A stretch of DNA of 64,000 nucleotides. Origin: Actinoplanes octamycinicus (GTDB lineage: Bacteria; Actinomycetota; Actinomycetes; Mycobacteriales; Micromonosporaceae). This document shows positions 7,186 to 16,456 of the stretch, in pieces. How positions within the stretch are numbered: the first letter of the stretch is position 1; each line of letters starts with the position of its first letter. The DNA is taken from NCBI RefSeq assembly GCF_014205225.1, contig NZ_JACHNB010000001.1, forward strand, positions 6,739,501-6,803,500, read 5' to 3'. Below the pieces are notes generated by a model. It was not told the origin of the DNA, did not search any database, and saw only the letters and a program-made list of their open reading frames with translations. The position numbers were made by a program, and so were the translations under genes.

Positions 7186-8567
7186 CAGATCAGTTTCGGG
7201 GGTGTGTTGCCGGCGGCGGTGATGGCCCGCCGGAGGGGGACGAGGGCGAGCAGGACGCCGCCGAGGACGAAGAAGACGACGAGGCTGACGATGCCGAGGC
7301 GGTAGCTGTTGGTGATCTGGAAGATCAGGCCGAAGAAGAGCGGGCCGAGCCAGCTGGTGCCTTTGTCGCTGATTTCGTAGAAGCCGTAGTACTCGCCTTC
7401 CCGGCCGGCGGGGATGAGCTGGGAGAACAGGCTGCGGCTGAGGGCTTGGCTGCCGCCCATGACCAGGCCGATGCCGGCGCCGAGCAGCATGAACGGCAGG
7501 GGTGCTTCGGCGGGGAGCCAGAAGGCGGCGATGACGACGAGCAGCCAGAGGGCGAGGGCGATGAGGATGGTGGTGCGGGCGCCGATGCGGTTGGCGAGGG
7601 CGCCGAGCAGCAGGGCGCCGCCGAAGGCGAGGAACTGGACGATCAGGATCGTGATGATCAGGGTGCCCTGTTCGAGGTGGAGTTCTTCGGTGCCGAATTG
7701 GCTGGCCAGGGAGATGACGGTCTGGATGCCGTCGTTGTAGATCAGGTAGGCGCCGAGGAAGGCGAGGGTGAGTGGGTAGGCGCGCATCGCCTTGAGGGTG
7801 TGGCCGAGTTGGCGGAAGCCGTCGGTGAGGACGTTGCCGCGCTGGCCGGTGCTGTGGGTGCCGGGGTGTTCGCGGAGCCAGAGCAGGGGGAAGAGGGTGA
7901 AGGCGGCCCACCAGATGCCGGCCGAGACCATGGACCAGCGGGCCAGGTCGAGGGTGCGCTGGGTGTTGCCGTCCTCGCTGAGCAGGGTGACGGCGATGAG
8001 GTTGAGCAGGAGCAGGACGCCGCCGCCGAGGTAGCCGATGGCCCAGCCGCGGCTGGAGATCTTGTCGCGGTCGTCGGGGCCGGCGAGCTGGGGCAGGAAC
8101 GAGTTGTAGACGACGACCGAGGCGCCGAAGGCGATGTTGGCGATCAGGAAGAGGATGCCGCCGAGCAGGTAGCGGTCGCCGGTGACGAAGGCCATCGCGA
8201 TGGTGGCGCCGGCGCCGAGGAATGCCGCCGCGGCGAGCAGCGGTTTTTTGCGGGGGGCGCGGTCGGCGACGGCGCCCATCACGGGTAGGACGAAGACGGT
8301 CAGCAGGACTGACAGGGATACCAGGTAGGGGAAGAAGGAGCCGGCGGCGATGGTGATGCCGAGCGGGTGCACCGAGGCGTGGCAGTCGGGGGCGCCGTCG
8401 CCGATGGTGCAGCCGGCGGCGAGTTTGGTGACGCTGGTGAGGAACGGTCCGAGGAAGACGGTGATGACCGTGGTGGAGAACGCGGAGTTGGCCCAGTCGT
8501 AGAAGTACCAGCCGGTGCGTTCCCGTTTACCGGCGGGGACGGGGGTCGGGGTGCCGGTGACGGCCAT
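7185..8567 (-). CDS. MFS transporter, UMF1/Atg22-like family
   Basis: The protein is about 460 residues with twelve predicted hydrophobic segments. The N-terminal YDWANSAFSTTVITVFLGPF is the hallmark of the UMF1 family, and MGAVADRAPRKKP is the MFS loop 2-3 motif. The family is thought to move small metabolites across the cytoplasmic membrane; substrates in actinomycetes are mostly unknown. ATG 8567 is preceded by AGGAG. It forms an operon with the coupled GntR gene downstream. Confidence 0.9.
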   Translation of the reverse strand: MAVTGTPTPVPAGKRERTGWYFYDWANSAFSTTVITVFLGPFLTSVTKLAAGCTIGDGAPDCHASVHPLGITIAAGSFFPYLVSLSVLLTVFVLPVMGAVADRAPRKKPLLAAAAFLGAGATIAMAFVTGDRYLLGGILFLIANIAFGASVVVYNSFLPQLAGPDDRDKISSRGWAIGYLGGGVLLLLNLIAVTLLSEDGNTQRTLDLARWSMVSAGIWWAAFTLFPLLWLREHPGTHSTGQRGNVLTDGFRQLGHTLKAMRAYPLTLAFLGAYLIYNDGIQTVISLASQFGTEELHLEQGTLIITILIVQFLAFGGALLLGALANRIGARTTILIALALWLLVVIAAFWLPAEAPLPFMLLGAGIGLVMGGSQALSRSLFSQLIPAGREGEYYGFYEISDKGTSWLGPLFFGLIFQITNSYRLGIVSLVVFFVLGGVLLALVPLRRAITAAGNTPPKLI

Positions 8568-8637
8568 CGTGCGCTCCTGGGTGTGGGTCGGTGCGCGCAC
8601 ATGATGTCACCCGGTGGTCGTTGACACGAGACCTAGG

Positions 8638-9102
8638 TCACTGTTCATCGGGTGTCCACCAGCGGGCCAGGGCGCTGACGGCGGGGTCGTCGGAGGCGGC
8701 GAGGGTGGCCCAGGGGTCGGCGCCGTCGGGGACTTCGATGCCGGCGTAGGCGGCGAGCTGGTGCGGGTCGACGGGTTCGGCGGGGGCGGTGTAGGTGTCG
8801 GGGGTGCCGAGGCTGGTGGCGTCGACCCAGGGGAAGCCGTCGACGGGTTCGGGCAGGTCGCCGACGTCCAGCGCGGGCGGGAAGTCGGTTTCGGACATTT
8901 CCGGAATGTCGTCGAGGGAGTGGGGCACGTCGAGCGGCTCGGGGTCGTGGTGTTCCCAGTCCGGCACGTCGTGGTGCTCCGGGAGGTCGTGCTGCTCGGG
9001 CAGGTCCGGCAGCTCGTGGGTCTCCGGCAGTTCGTGGCTGTCGGCGAAGTCGGCGAGCCCGTCGTCGTCGTGGTGGTCGAAGCCGTCCCAGTGGTCGCTC
9101 AT
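8638..9102 (-). CDS. acidic, histidine-rich protein encoded with dynamin-like GTPases
   Basis: This 154-residue protein is very acidic and low in complexity in its first half, with repeated HELP/HDLP-like units (ETHELPDLPEQHDLPEHHDV). The second half contains AYAGIEVPDGADPWATLAAS. No known domain is recognised. AAAGG lies 5 bases before ATG 9102, which is only two bases after the stop of the dynamin-like gene. The strict linkage suggests that it is a partner of the two GTPases, for example an adaptor, but this is inference. In mycobacterial ini operons a small low-complexity protein (IniB) also accompanies two dynamin-like proteins. Confidence 0.75.
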   Translation of the reverse strand: MSDHWDGFDHHDDDGLADFADSHELPETHELPDLPEQHDLPEHHDVPDWEHHDPEPLDVPHSLDDIPEMSETDFPPALDVGDLPEPVDGFPWVDATSLGTPDTYTAPAEPVDPHQLAAYAGIEVPDGADPWATLAASDDPAVSALARWWTPDEQ

Positions 9103-9104
9103 CG

Positions 9105-10907
9105 TTACCTTTCGTCGTCGATCGGTGCCGGGGTCAGGGCTCGGGCGCGCAGCAGGGCCTCGTCGGCCTGGCGGACGCGGACGCGTACCGTGTCGAGTTC
9201 CTGCTGGGCGGCGGCGCGCCGGGCGGCGCGGCCGGACGCGTCTTCGGCGGCGGCCGCGTCGAGGTCGGCGATCTGCGCGTCGAGGTCCTTGAGGCGGCGC
9301 CCGGTGGCGTCGTCGAGGGCGACGGACAGGGCGTATTGCAGGTCGGTGAACCGGACGGTGATCTCGTCGGCGAGGGCGGCGCGGGCTTCGGCGAGCACGT
9401 CGCGCAGCCAGGTGCGGGCGTGCTGGCGGTCGCTGTGCACGCGGCGGCGGTAGAGCACGTAGCCGCCGGCGGCCAGGCCGAGGCCGAGGCCGGCGACCGG
9501 GACGAGCAGGCCGCCGGCGGCGCCGAGCACGGAGATGCCGAGGGCGGCGCCGCGGCCGGCCATGAAGGCGATGCCGCCGGCGGACAGGGCGATCAGCATG
9601 TTGTCGCCGGAGCCGTCGCGGGGTGCGGCGGCGGCCAGGGTGTGCCGCAGGGTGGCGTTGACCTTGCCGAGGACGGTGTCGCGGTCGCCGGGGTCGAAGG
9701 CGTTGTCCAGGACGGTCGCGGCGATGTGGCCGAAGGTGGTTTCCAGGTGTTCGGAGAGGTGGGCGGCGACGGCCTGCAGGTGCACGTCGAGGTCGTCGGG
9801 CAGCCGGGTGAGCTGGTCGCCGCGCAGGGTGTCGATCCGGGCGGCGGTGTCCTGTTGCAGGTCGGCGATCCGGGCGCGGAGCTGGCCGATCGCCTCGACC
9901 CGGGCTCGTTGCACCTCGGCGCCCAGCAGCAGGGTCCACTGGCGGGATTCGGTGCGTTTGCGGGCGGCGAGTTCGGCGCGGTCGGCGCGTAGCTGCGCCT
10001 GGCGGGCCGGGTCGGCGGTGGCGGCTTGCACCTTGGCTTCGGCGAGGGTGTGCAGGCGGCCGAGTTCGGCGCGGGCGGCGCGCAGCACGTTGGCCAGTTG
10101 TAGTTGGTGGCCGCGGCCGGCGAGTTCGATCAGGGCGTGCTGCAGGCCAGGGATCTTGGAGGCGTCGGCGAGGGCGGTCTGGCGGGCCGGGTCGGTGGTG
10201 GTCAGGGCGAGTTCGGCGAGGCGGGCGGAGACCGGGTACCAGGGTGCGGCGGCGAATCGGGCGGCGTGGGCGTGCAGCAGGGCCTGGTTGTCCTCGGCGA
10301 TGCGCCGCCACTGCGGATAGGCGTCGATCTTGGTGAGGGTGAAGACGACGGCGTCGACGCGTTCGGCGGCGCGGGCCAGGAAGTCGAGTTCGGGTTTCGA
10401 CAGCGGGGCGGAGGCGTCGGCGACGAACAGCAGGGCGGTGCCGCGGCGTACCGCGTCCAGGGCGATGGTGGCGTGTGCCGGGTCGAGGCCGCCGGCGCCG
10501 GGGGTGTCGAGCAGGCTCAGGTAGCGCAGTAGCGGGGCGGGGTGGGTGATCTCGATGCGGCGGGCGCGGTGCTCGCCGCGGGCCCAGCCGGCGAGGTCGT
10601 CGACGGGGACGGGTTCGCCGCCCTCGGGCAGCCAGGCGCGGGCGGTCATCGTGTCGCCGGGGACGAAGCCGAGGTAGGCGGCGGTGGTGACGGCGACGTC
10701 GACCGGGGACAGGCCGGGCACCCCGAGCAGGGCGTTGACCAGGGAGCTTTTGCCGCGTTTGGTTTCGCCGACGACGACGATGCCGGGCCGGGTGAGTTGC
10801 AGGCGGCGCAGTTCGGCCAGGTCGGCGGCGGCGTCCATGTCGGTGGTGCGCAGGTAGGCGAGGGCGTCGCGGACGGCGGTGTCCAGGGTGGTGGTCAGGT
10901 CACGCAT
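9105..10907 (-). CDS. dynamin-like GTPase with a membrane hairpin (IniA-like)
   Basis: The 600-residue protein has a dynamin-type GTPase domain: G1 GETKRGKSS (residues 47-55), G3 DTPGAGG, and G4 TKID. A long helical region follows, and at about residues 420-465 a glycine/alanine-rich double membrane segment (LLVPVAGLGLGLAAGGYVLY) that would act as membrane paddle. The C-terminal part is a coiled-coil-like helix. Bacterial dynamin-like proteins remodel or protect membranes and often come in pairs. It starts at ATG 10907 with CAGGAG upstream and overlaps the preceding GTPase gene by eight bases. Confidence 0.9.
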   Translation of the reverse strand: MRDLTTTLDTAVRDALAYLRTTDMDAAADLAELRRLQLTRPGIVVVGETKRGKSSLVNALLGVPGLSPVDVAVTTAAYLGFVPGDTMTARAWLPEGGEPVPVDDLAGWARGEHRARRIEITHPAPLLRYLSLLDTPGAGGLDPAHATIALDAVRRGTALLFVADASAPLSKPELDFLARAAERVDAVVFTLTKIDAYPQWRRIAEDNQALLHAHAARFAAAPWYPVSARLAELALTTTDPARQTALADASKIPGLQHALIELAGRGHQLQLANVLRAARAELGRLHTLAEAKVQAATADPARQAQLRADRAELAARKRTESRQWTLLLGAEVQRARVEAIGQLRARIADLQQDTAARIDTLRGDQLTRLPDDLDVHLQAVAAHLSEHLETTFGHIAATVLDNAFDPGDRDTVLGKVNATLRHTLAAAAPRDGSGDNMLIALSAGGIAFMAGRGAALGISVLGAAGGLLVPVAGLGLGLAAGGYVLYRRRVHSDRQHARTWLRDVLAEARAALADEITVRFTDLQYALSVALDDATGRRLKDLDAQIADLDAAAAEDASGRAARRAAAQQELDTVRVRVRQADEALLRARALTPAPIDDER

Positions 10908-12384
10908 CGCGGGTCTCCTGGGCCAGCAGCTGGAAGCCGCGGTGGGCGATGTGCGCGATCCGGGCCTGGGCGGGGGCGGCGCCGTCGACGGCGTAGGCGC
11001 GCCAGCGGCCGGCGGCGGCGATCAGGTCGTCGCGGCCGGCGCCGGGCCGGTCCAGGATGTAGGCCGGGTCGTCGGAGGTGGCCAGCCGGATCAGTTCGGT
11101 TTCCCGGTCGGCGGGCAGGGTGACGGCGCCGGTGGCGGCGCGCTGGGCGGCGTCGAGCAGCCGCAGCCGGTGGTAGGCGGGGTCGCGCAGCAGGTCCTCC
11201 AGGGTGTCGCGGAGCCGGCCGCGCAGGCGCGGGTCGCCGGTGTGCCCGGCGAGGCGTTCCAGGCGGGTCAGTGCCCAGCCGGCTTTGATCGCGTCGGCGC
11301 GCCAGCCGAACGACTGTTGCAGGGTGTGTGCGAGGCGGGGGAAGCCGGAGACGGCGAGCAGCCGGCGCACGAGTTCGCCGGTGCCCAGGCGCGGTTCGGC
11401 GGCCAGCTGGGCGCAGGCGTAGCCGATGCCGTACAGGTCGAGGCGGGCCAGGAGCCGTTCCCGGCGGTCCGGGCCGGGCGGGGCGGGCAGGGTGCGGAAC
11501 AGGTCGACGGAGGTGAGCAGCAGTTGCAGGTCGGGGCCGGGCAGGGCGGCGAGGGCGGCGAGGGCGTCTCGGTCGGCGTCGGTGAGCCGGCCGGCGCCGG
11601 CGGTCTCGGCGAGCAGCCCGGCCAGGGGGACGACGTCGCCGACGGTGCGGGCCAGCAGCCGGGCCTGTTGCTGGGCCAGGGGTGCGGCGGCCGGCCACGG
11701 GTCGTCGGCGCCGCCGGTGAGGGTGTCCACCTTGGCGAGTACGCCGAGGGCGTTGATCGGGGAGGCGGACAGCCGGGCGGAGGCGTCGTGGAAGGCGTCC
11801 AGGGCGCGGACGTCGTCGGCGCGCACGGCTTGGGTGAACACGTAGATGACGGCTTCGGCGGCGGCGACCTCGCGTTCGCTGTCGGCGTCGATGTCGTCGT
11901 CGAACGGGGCGTCGCCGACGACCCGGCCGGCGCGGTCGCTGCTGGCGGTGTCGGTGGAGGACAGGCCGGGGGTGTCGACGACGGTGAGGGTGCGCAGCCG
12001 GTCGTTGGTGAGGGTGACGTCGAGGTAGGCGATGCGGCTGGCGGGCACGCCGAGGCGGGCCGGGACCATGCCGTCGTCGTCGAGGGGCAGGCTGGTGCGG
12101 GCGCCGTCGCGCAGGACGACGTCGATGCGGTCGGCGGGCCCGTACCGGAAGCGGGTGACGACTCTAGTGCACTCGCCGGCGGCGGTCGGGGCGACCCGCC
12201 GGCCGATCAGCGCGTTCACTAGTGTCGACTTTCCGGCTTTCAGGCGACCCGCGATCGCTACCCGTAACGGTTCGTGGAGACGGTTGCCGATCTGTTGCAC
12301 CTGGCCACCAGCATGGGAACCAAATTCCGTGACGATCTCGTGACACAGGGTAGCCAGGCGGGTGCTGAGCGGGCCGGTCACCAC
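10900..12384 (-). CDS. dynamin-like GTPase (IniC-like)
   Basis: The 494-residue product has the same length as mycobacterial IniC and a similar start: EPLRVAIAGRLKAGKSTLVN, with G1 at residues 46-53, then TAAGECTRVVTRFRYG, G3 DTPGLSS and G4 AKVD. No membrane hairpin is visible, as expected for the partner subunit of a heterotypic dynamin pair. It precedes and overlaps the IniA-like gene. The start is one of two adjacent GTG codons at 12384/12381; the ribosome-binding site is weak. It is divergent from the LAL-type regulator gene across 172 bases. Confidence 0.9.
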   Translation of the reverse strand: MVTGPLSTRLATLCHEIVTEFGSHAGGQVQQIGNRLHEPLRVAIAGRLKAGKSTLVNALIGRRVAPTAAGECTRVVTRFRYGPADRIDVVLRDGARTSLPLDDDGMVPARLGVPASRIAYLDVTLTNDRLRTLTVVDTPGLSSTDTASSDRAGRVVGDAPFDDDIDADSEREVAAAEAVIYVFTQAVRADDVRALDAFHDASARLSASPINALGVLAKVDTLTGGADDPWPAAAPLAQQQARLLARTVGDVVPLAGLLAETAGAGRLTDADRDALAALAALPGPDLQLLLTSVDLFRTLPAPPGPDRRERLLARLDLYGIGYACAQLAAEPRLGTGELVRRLLAVSGFPRLAHTLQQSFGWRADAIKAGWALTRLERLAGHTGDPRLRGRLRDTLEDLLRDPAYHRLRLLDAAQRAATGAVTLPADRETELIRLATSDDPAYILDRPGAGRDDLIAAAGRWRAYAVDGAAPAQARIAHIAHRGFQLLAQETRDA

Positions 12385-12556
12385 GACTCGTCAGCGCAGC
12401 ACACCGTCAGCGACAATGTGCAGGACGCGGCAGTCGACGTCACGAAACGGGGCCTTTCTTCCGGCGGCGGCAGGACGATCACCTGCCCGCCGCACAGCCT
12501 AGGATGCCGATGACGCGTCGGGGATCCCGAGTTCGTGCCAGGCAAGGAGGACACTA

Positions 12557-14995
12557 GTGGCGGACGAGCCTTACCTGGCCGCATCCTCCACTCTGCGTCA
12601 CGGCCCGGCCCTCGTGGTCCTGACCGGCCCGCCCGGCTGCGGCCGCAGCACCCTGCTGCACCGCATCGCCGGCGCCGCCGGCGGGCCCGTGCACACCGGC
12701 GGCGGCCTGGCCATGCTCGCCGGCGTCCCCGCCCTCGCCCTGTCCCGCGCGGTGCGCGCCCGCCTGCCCGGCGACGACATCCACCTGCTCGCCGAGGCGG
12801 TCCGGTCCCGGGTCCGCGGCGGCCTGCTCGTGCTCGACGACCTGCAGCACTGCGACCCGGCCACCATCGCCGCCCTGCCGCACCTGGCCCGCACCTGCCG
12901 CGTCCTGGTCGCCCTGCGCACCCCGCACCGGCTGCGCGACGACGCCCACCAGGCGCTGCGCGAGGCCGCCACCGCCTGGCTGACCGTGCCGCCGCTGGAC
13001 CCCGCCGACGCCCACGCCCTGGCCCGGCGCACCGCCGCCCGCCTCGACGACACCACCCTGGCCGGCGTGCTGGCCCGCGCCGGCGGCAACCCCCTGGCGA
13101 TCATCGCGCTGGCCCGGCAGGCCGCCGCCGGGCGCGCCCCGGCCGGGCAGGAGGTCGACCAGATCGGGTACGCGATCGCCACCGCCCTGGCCGACCTGCC
13201 CCGGCCCGCCCGCACCGCGCTGGCCGCGCTCGGCCTGCTCGGCCGGCCCGCCCCCGCCGCCCTGCTCGGGCCCGGCGCCGCCGACCTGCACGCCGCCGGC
13301 CTGGTCGAGGCCGAACCGGGCGGCGCCCTGGTGCCGGTGTCCGCCTACGTCGCCGAGACCGCCGCCGGGCTGCTCGACGCCGCCGCCCGCACCGACATGC
13401 ACCAGCGGCTCGCCCAGCTCACCCCACCCGCCGAAGCCGCCCGGCACCTGGCCGCCGCCGGGGATGCGCCCGGCGCGTACCGGCACGCCCTGGCCGCCGC
13501 CGACCAGGCCACCGGCGGCGAACGCGCGGCCCTGCTGCTGTTCGCCTGCGGCCTGGACACCCCGATCGACCTGCGGGTGCGGCTGGCCGCCGCGGACGCC
13601 GCCCTGATCGCCGGGCGGCCCGCCGACGCCGCCGCCGTGCTGGCCGCCGCCGGCGCCCGCCCCACCGGCGCCGCCGCGCCCCTGGCCCTGGAGGTCGCCG
13701 TCCTGCACGGCGAAGCCCTGCTGCAGGCCGGGCGCAGCGACGCCGCCCGCGACGCGGTCCGCGGCGTCCCCGACACCGCCGCCGGCCCGGTCCTGGCCGC
13801 CCGCGACCGGGTGCTGCTGCTGGCCGCCCTCGACACCGCCCCGATGTCCGCCCTCGACCTCGCCGACAAGATCGCCGCCCGGCACCCCGACCCGCTGCCC
13901 GGCGTCGCCGCCGCCCTCGCCGCCGTGCACGCCGCGCACCGCACCCCCGGCTGGGACACCGCCCTGGCCGCCGCCGCCGACCCGGCCGGCGACCCGCTGA
14001 TCAGCCGCTGGGCCGCCTGGCTGCTGGTCGAGCACCTCGCCGCCGACGGCCGGCTCACCGAGTCCGCCGCCGCCGCCCAGCGCGCCGCCGACGCCGCCGG
14101 CGCCGCCCTGGCCTACGGCTGGCAGACCCGGTTCGCGGCCGCCGCCGACTGGGCCCGCGCCCTGCACGGCACCGACACCGACACCGCCCAGCGGCACGCC
14201 GCCAACCTCACCGACCTCGCCCTGCCCGAGCAGGCCCGCGCCTACGCGACCGCCGCCACCGCCCTGATCGAAGCCGACACCGGCCTGCTCGCCGCCGCCC
14301 GCGCCCGGCTCGCCACCGCCCCCGGCCACCCGGCCGCCGACTGGGTCCGCCACGAGGCCGCCTGGCTCGACGGGCAACCCGAGCGGCGCGCCGGCGAGCG
14401 CACCGGCGACGGCCTGCTCGCCGGCCTGCACGCCATCACCGCCCGCTGGGCCGCCCACGACCTGGGCCTGCACGAGCACCCACCGATCCCGACCGGGCTG
14501 CCCGGCCCGGCCCGGCGCACCCTGACCGCCTGGGCGGTCGGCACCGGGTTCACCGCCGCCGCCGACAGCTGGCAGCCGATCGCCCTGCGCGAACAGATCC
14601 GCTGCCTGCTCGCCGCCGGGCTCACCGACCCCGACCGGGACCGGGCCGTCGCCGCCCTGCTGCGCGCCGAAGAACTCGCCGACAGCGCCGGGCTGACCGT
14701 GCTCGCCGGCCGCGCCCGCCGCGGCCTGCGCGCGCACCGCGTGCACCGCGACGTCCGCGGCCGCCGCAGCCAGGGCGGCCTCACCCACCGCGAACAGGAC
14801 GTGCTGCGCCTGGTCGCGGCCGGCGAACCGACCCGCCGCATCGCCGGGCAACTCGGCATCTCCACCGAGACCGTCGACACCCACATCCGGGCCAGCATGC
14901 GCAAACTCGGCGCCCGCACCCGCACCGAAGCCGCCGCCCTGGCCTTCGCCCCGACCCGACTCGACACCAGCGACAACAGCGAGGATGGCCGGTGA
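12557..14995 (+). CDS. large LuxR-type (LAL) regulator with an AAA/STAND ATPase domain
   Basis: The 812-residue protein has an N-terminal nucleotide-binding domain, a long alanine-rich helical repeat region (about 300-730), and a C-terminal LuxR helix-turn-helix (LTHREQDVLRLVAAGEPTRR, then STETVDTHIRASMRKLGA). The Walker A motif reads GPPGCGRST (24-32), with Arg in place of the usual Lys, which may weaken ATP use. Walker B is GGLLVLDDLQH. GTG 12557 has AAGGAGG upstream at 6 bases. The next gene overlaps by four bases. Its target genes are unknown; the divergent dynamin operon is an obvious candidate. Confidence 0.9.
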   Translation: MADEPYLAASSTLRHGPALVVLTGPPGCGRSTLLHRIAGAAGGPVHTGGGLAMLAGVPALALSRAVRARLPGDDIHLLAEAVRSRVRGGLLVLDDLQHCDPATIAALPHLARTCRVLVALRTPHRLRDDAHQALREAATAWLTVPPLDPADAHALARRTAARLDDTTLAGVLARAGGNPLAIIALARQAAAGRAPAGQEVDQIGYAIATALADLPRPARTALAALGLLGRPAPAALLGPGAADLHAAGLVEAEPGGALVPVSAYVAETAAGLLDAAARTDMHQRLAQLTPPAEAARHLAAAGDAPGAYRHALAAADQATGGERAALLLFACGLDTPIDLRVRLAAADAALIAGRPADAAAVLAAAGARPTGAAAPLALEVAVLHGEALLQAGRSDAARDAVRGVPDTAAGPVLAARDRVLLLAALDTAPMSALDLADKIAARHPDPLPGVAAALAAVHAAHRTPGWDTALAAAADPAGDPLISRWAAWLLVEHLAADGRLTESAAAAQRAADAAGAALAYGWQTRFAAAADWARALHGTDTDTAQRHAANLTDLALPEQARAYATAATALIEADTGLLAAARARLATAPGHPAADWVRHEAAWLDGQPERRAGERTGDGLLAGLHAITARWAAHDLGLHEHPPIPTGLPGPARRTLTAWAVGTGFTAAADSWQPIALREQIRCLLAAGLTDPDRDRAVAALLRAEELADSAGLTVLAGRARRGLRAHRVHRDVRGRRSQGGLTHREQDVLRLVAAGEPTRRIAGQLGISTETVDTHIRASMRKLGARTRTEAAALAFAPTRLDTSDNSEDGR

Positions 14996-15519
14996 ACACA
15001 CAGCCCGACGCACCACGCCACGTAGTAGCCACCTCGGCCGACGCTGACACGGTCCTGCGCCGCCTGGCCCGCGACGGCTGGACCGCCCGGTCCGGATTCG
15101 CGCTGCCCGACCCCGCCTGGGACGTCGCCGCGCACCGCATCGTCCTGCACGGCCGGATCGCCGACGACGACACCGAAACCGTCGCCCTGGCCGTGCTCGC
15201 CGCCGCCCGCGGCGCCGGCATCGTCGCCGTCTGCAACCCCGACTCCACCGCCGGGCGCGCCCTGGTCGACGACCTCAGCCGGATCGGCACCGTGCACCGC
15301 GGCACCGACGGCGCCGACCCGGTCGCCAGCCTCATCCCCGAACAACGCGCCCTGCTCGACCGTCTCGCCGCCGGCGACACCATCGCCGCCGCGGCCGCCG
15401 CCGAATTCCTGTCGCTGCGCACCGCCAACCGGCGCATCGCCGAAGCCCGCGCCCTGTTCGGTGTGCGCACCACCCGCGAAGCCGTCCTGGCCTACCTGCG
15501 CCAGCGCCAACCCGAATAA
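14992..15519 (+). CDS. small HTH regulator coupled to the LAL gene
   Basis: The 175-residue product overlaps the LAL gene through GTGA and is certainly co-translated with it. Its first 110 residues look like a receiver-like or Rossmann-like alpha/beta domain without clear phosphorylation residues. The C-terminus carries a LuxR/SigA-like helix-turn-helix (IPEQRALLDRLAAGDTIAAA, then LSLRTANRRIAEARALFGV). It probably works together with, or as a modulator of, the LAL protein. Confidence 0.8.
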   Translation: MNTQPDAPRHVVATSADADTVLRRLARDGWTARSGFALPDPAWDVAAHRIVLHGRIADDDTETVALAVLAAARGAGIVAVCNPDSTAGRALVDDLSRIGTVHRGTDGADPVASLIPEQRALLDRLAAGDTIAAAAAAEFLSLRTANRRIAEARALFGVRTTREAVLAYLRQRQPE

Positions 15520-15609
15520 CCTCCCGGCGCGCTCGCCGCTGCCGGCCACCTTCTTTTTCCGGTACGACCGCAGCCGCCCGCCCCGCAGCACCGGAACCGG
15601 ATCGCGCCC
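15520..15609. other. intergenic stretch with the TTTTTCCGGTACG motif
   Basis: Ninety bases between the convergent HTH gene and the metallophosphoesterase pseudogene. It contains a T-run joined to CCGGTACG (15554-15566), the same short motif that follows or precedes several other genes in this window. GC-rich inverted sequence upstream (GGCGCGCTCGCC) could form a small terminator stem, but no clear hairpin directly precedes the T-run. Confidence 0.35.
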
Positions 15610-16418
15610 TCACACCAGGCGCGGCAGCAGGATCCGGCCGCCCTCGTGCACCCCGCCGTCGACGGCCAGGACCCGGCCGCCGGCATACCGCACCGGCTCG
15701 CGGACCTGCGCCGCCGGCACCCCGAAATGCTTCGGCAGCGTGCTGTGCCCGTGCACCAGCACCGCCCCGCCGAAGGTGCGCAGCATGACCGCCACCGGAT
15801 CGTCGGGTCCGGGCGCCGCACCGTCACGGAACGCGGCCCGGTCACTGATCCGGCCACAGAACTCCAGCCAGCCGGCCGGGTCCCGGCCGGCCAGGGCAGC
15901 CCGGACCGCGGTGTTGACCGCCGCCACCGAGTCACCGAACGCCCGATAGGCGGTGGTGTCCGAATGCACCAGCAGATGACCGTCCACGAGCGCCATCGCC
16001 GGCCGCGCGGCGATCCACGCCAGATGCTCGCCGGTCAGGGCGCGCAGGTCGCTGTCGCGCCCGCCGAACCGCGCCCAGCCGCCGCGGAAACCGCCCGCCT
16101 GATCCCAGCCCGGCACCGGCGCCGTACCGAACAGGTGCGCCGCCATCAGCTGCACCTCATGGTTGCCGAGCAGCGCCCCCACCACCCCGCCGGCCGCGGC
16201 CGCCTGCCCGGCCCAGCCGCGCACGTCGTCGATCACGCCGAGCCCGTCCGGCCCCGGTCGACGTAGTCACCCAGCAGCCACAACCGGGCGTCGCGCCCCG
16301 ACCACCGCCCGTCCGCGCCGACCAGCCCGGCGTCGCGCAGCACCCGCCGGAACTCGGCCCGGTGCCCGTGCATGTCGGAGGCCACGAACAGCGGCGCCCG
16401 CGCCGCGGCAGCAACCAT
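15610..16418 (-). pseudogene. frameshifted metallophosphoesterase (calcineurin-like)
   Basis: The first part, from ATG 16418, reads APLFVASDMHGHRAEFRRVL and WLLGDYVDRG, supplying the DxH and GDxxDR metal motifs. The frame then ends at 16233. The second part continues in another frame with GVIDDVRGWAG, GALLGNHEVQLM (GNHE motif), LLVHSD and VLVHGHSTLPKHFG (GH motif) to 15610. At about 16240 the sequence GACCGGGGCCGGACGGG would restore the family's DRGPDG if one C were added. All catalytic motifs survive, so this is a recent one-base deletion, a sequencing error, or less likely a frameshift site. Confidence 0.85.
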
Positions 16419-16456
16419 GGCTGGCACAGTACCGCCGGAGCGCGCCGCCCGCCGGA

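Noticed and set aside
9103..10311. Long frame extending the acidic protein upstream through the dynamin gene
   Set aside because: It is an antisense-free but out-of-frame read through the GTPase gene, made of arginine/proline repeats. Only the part from ATG 9102, with its own ribosome-binding site, is plausible.
12554..15016. 820-residue minus-strand frame opposite the LAL regulator
   Set aside because: It is glycine/valine-rich low-complexity sequence typical of the complement of an alanine-rich high-GC gene, with no domain similarity.
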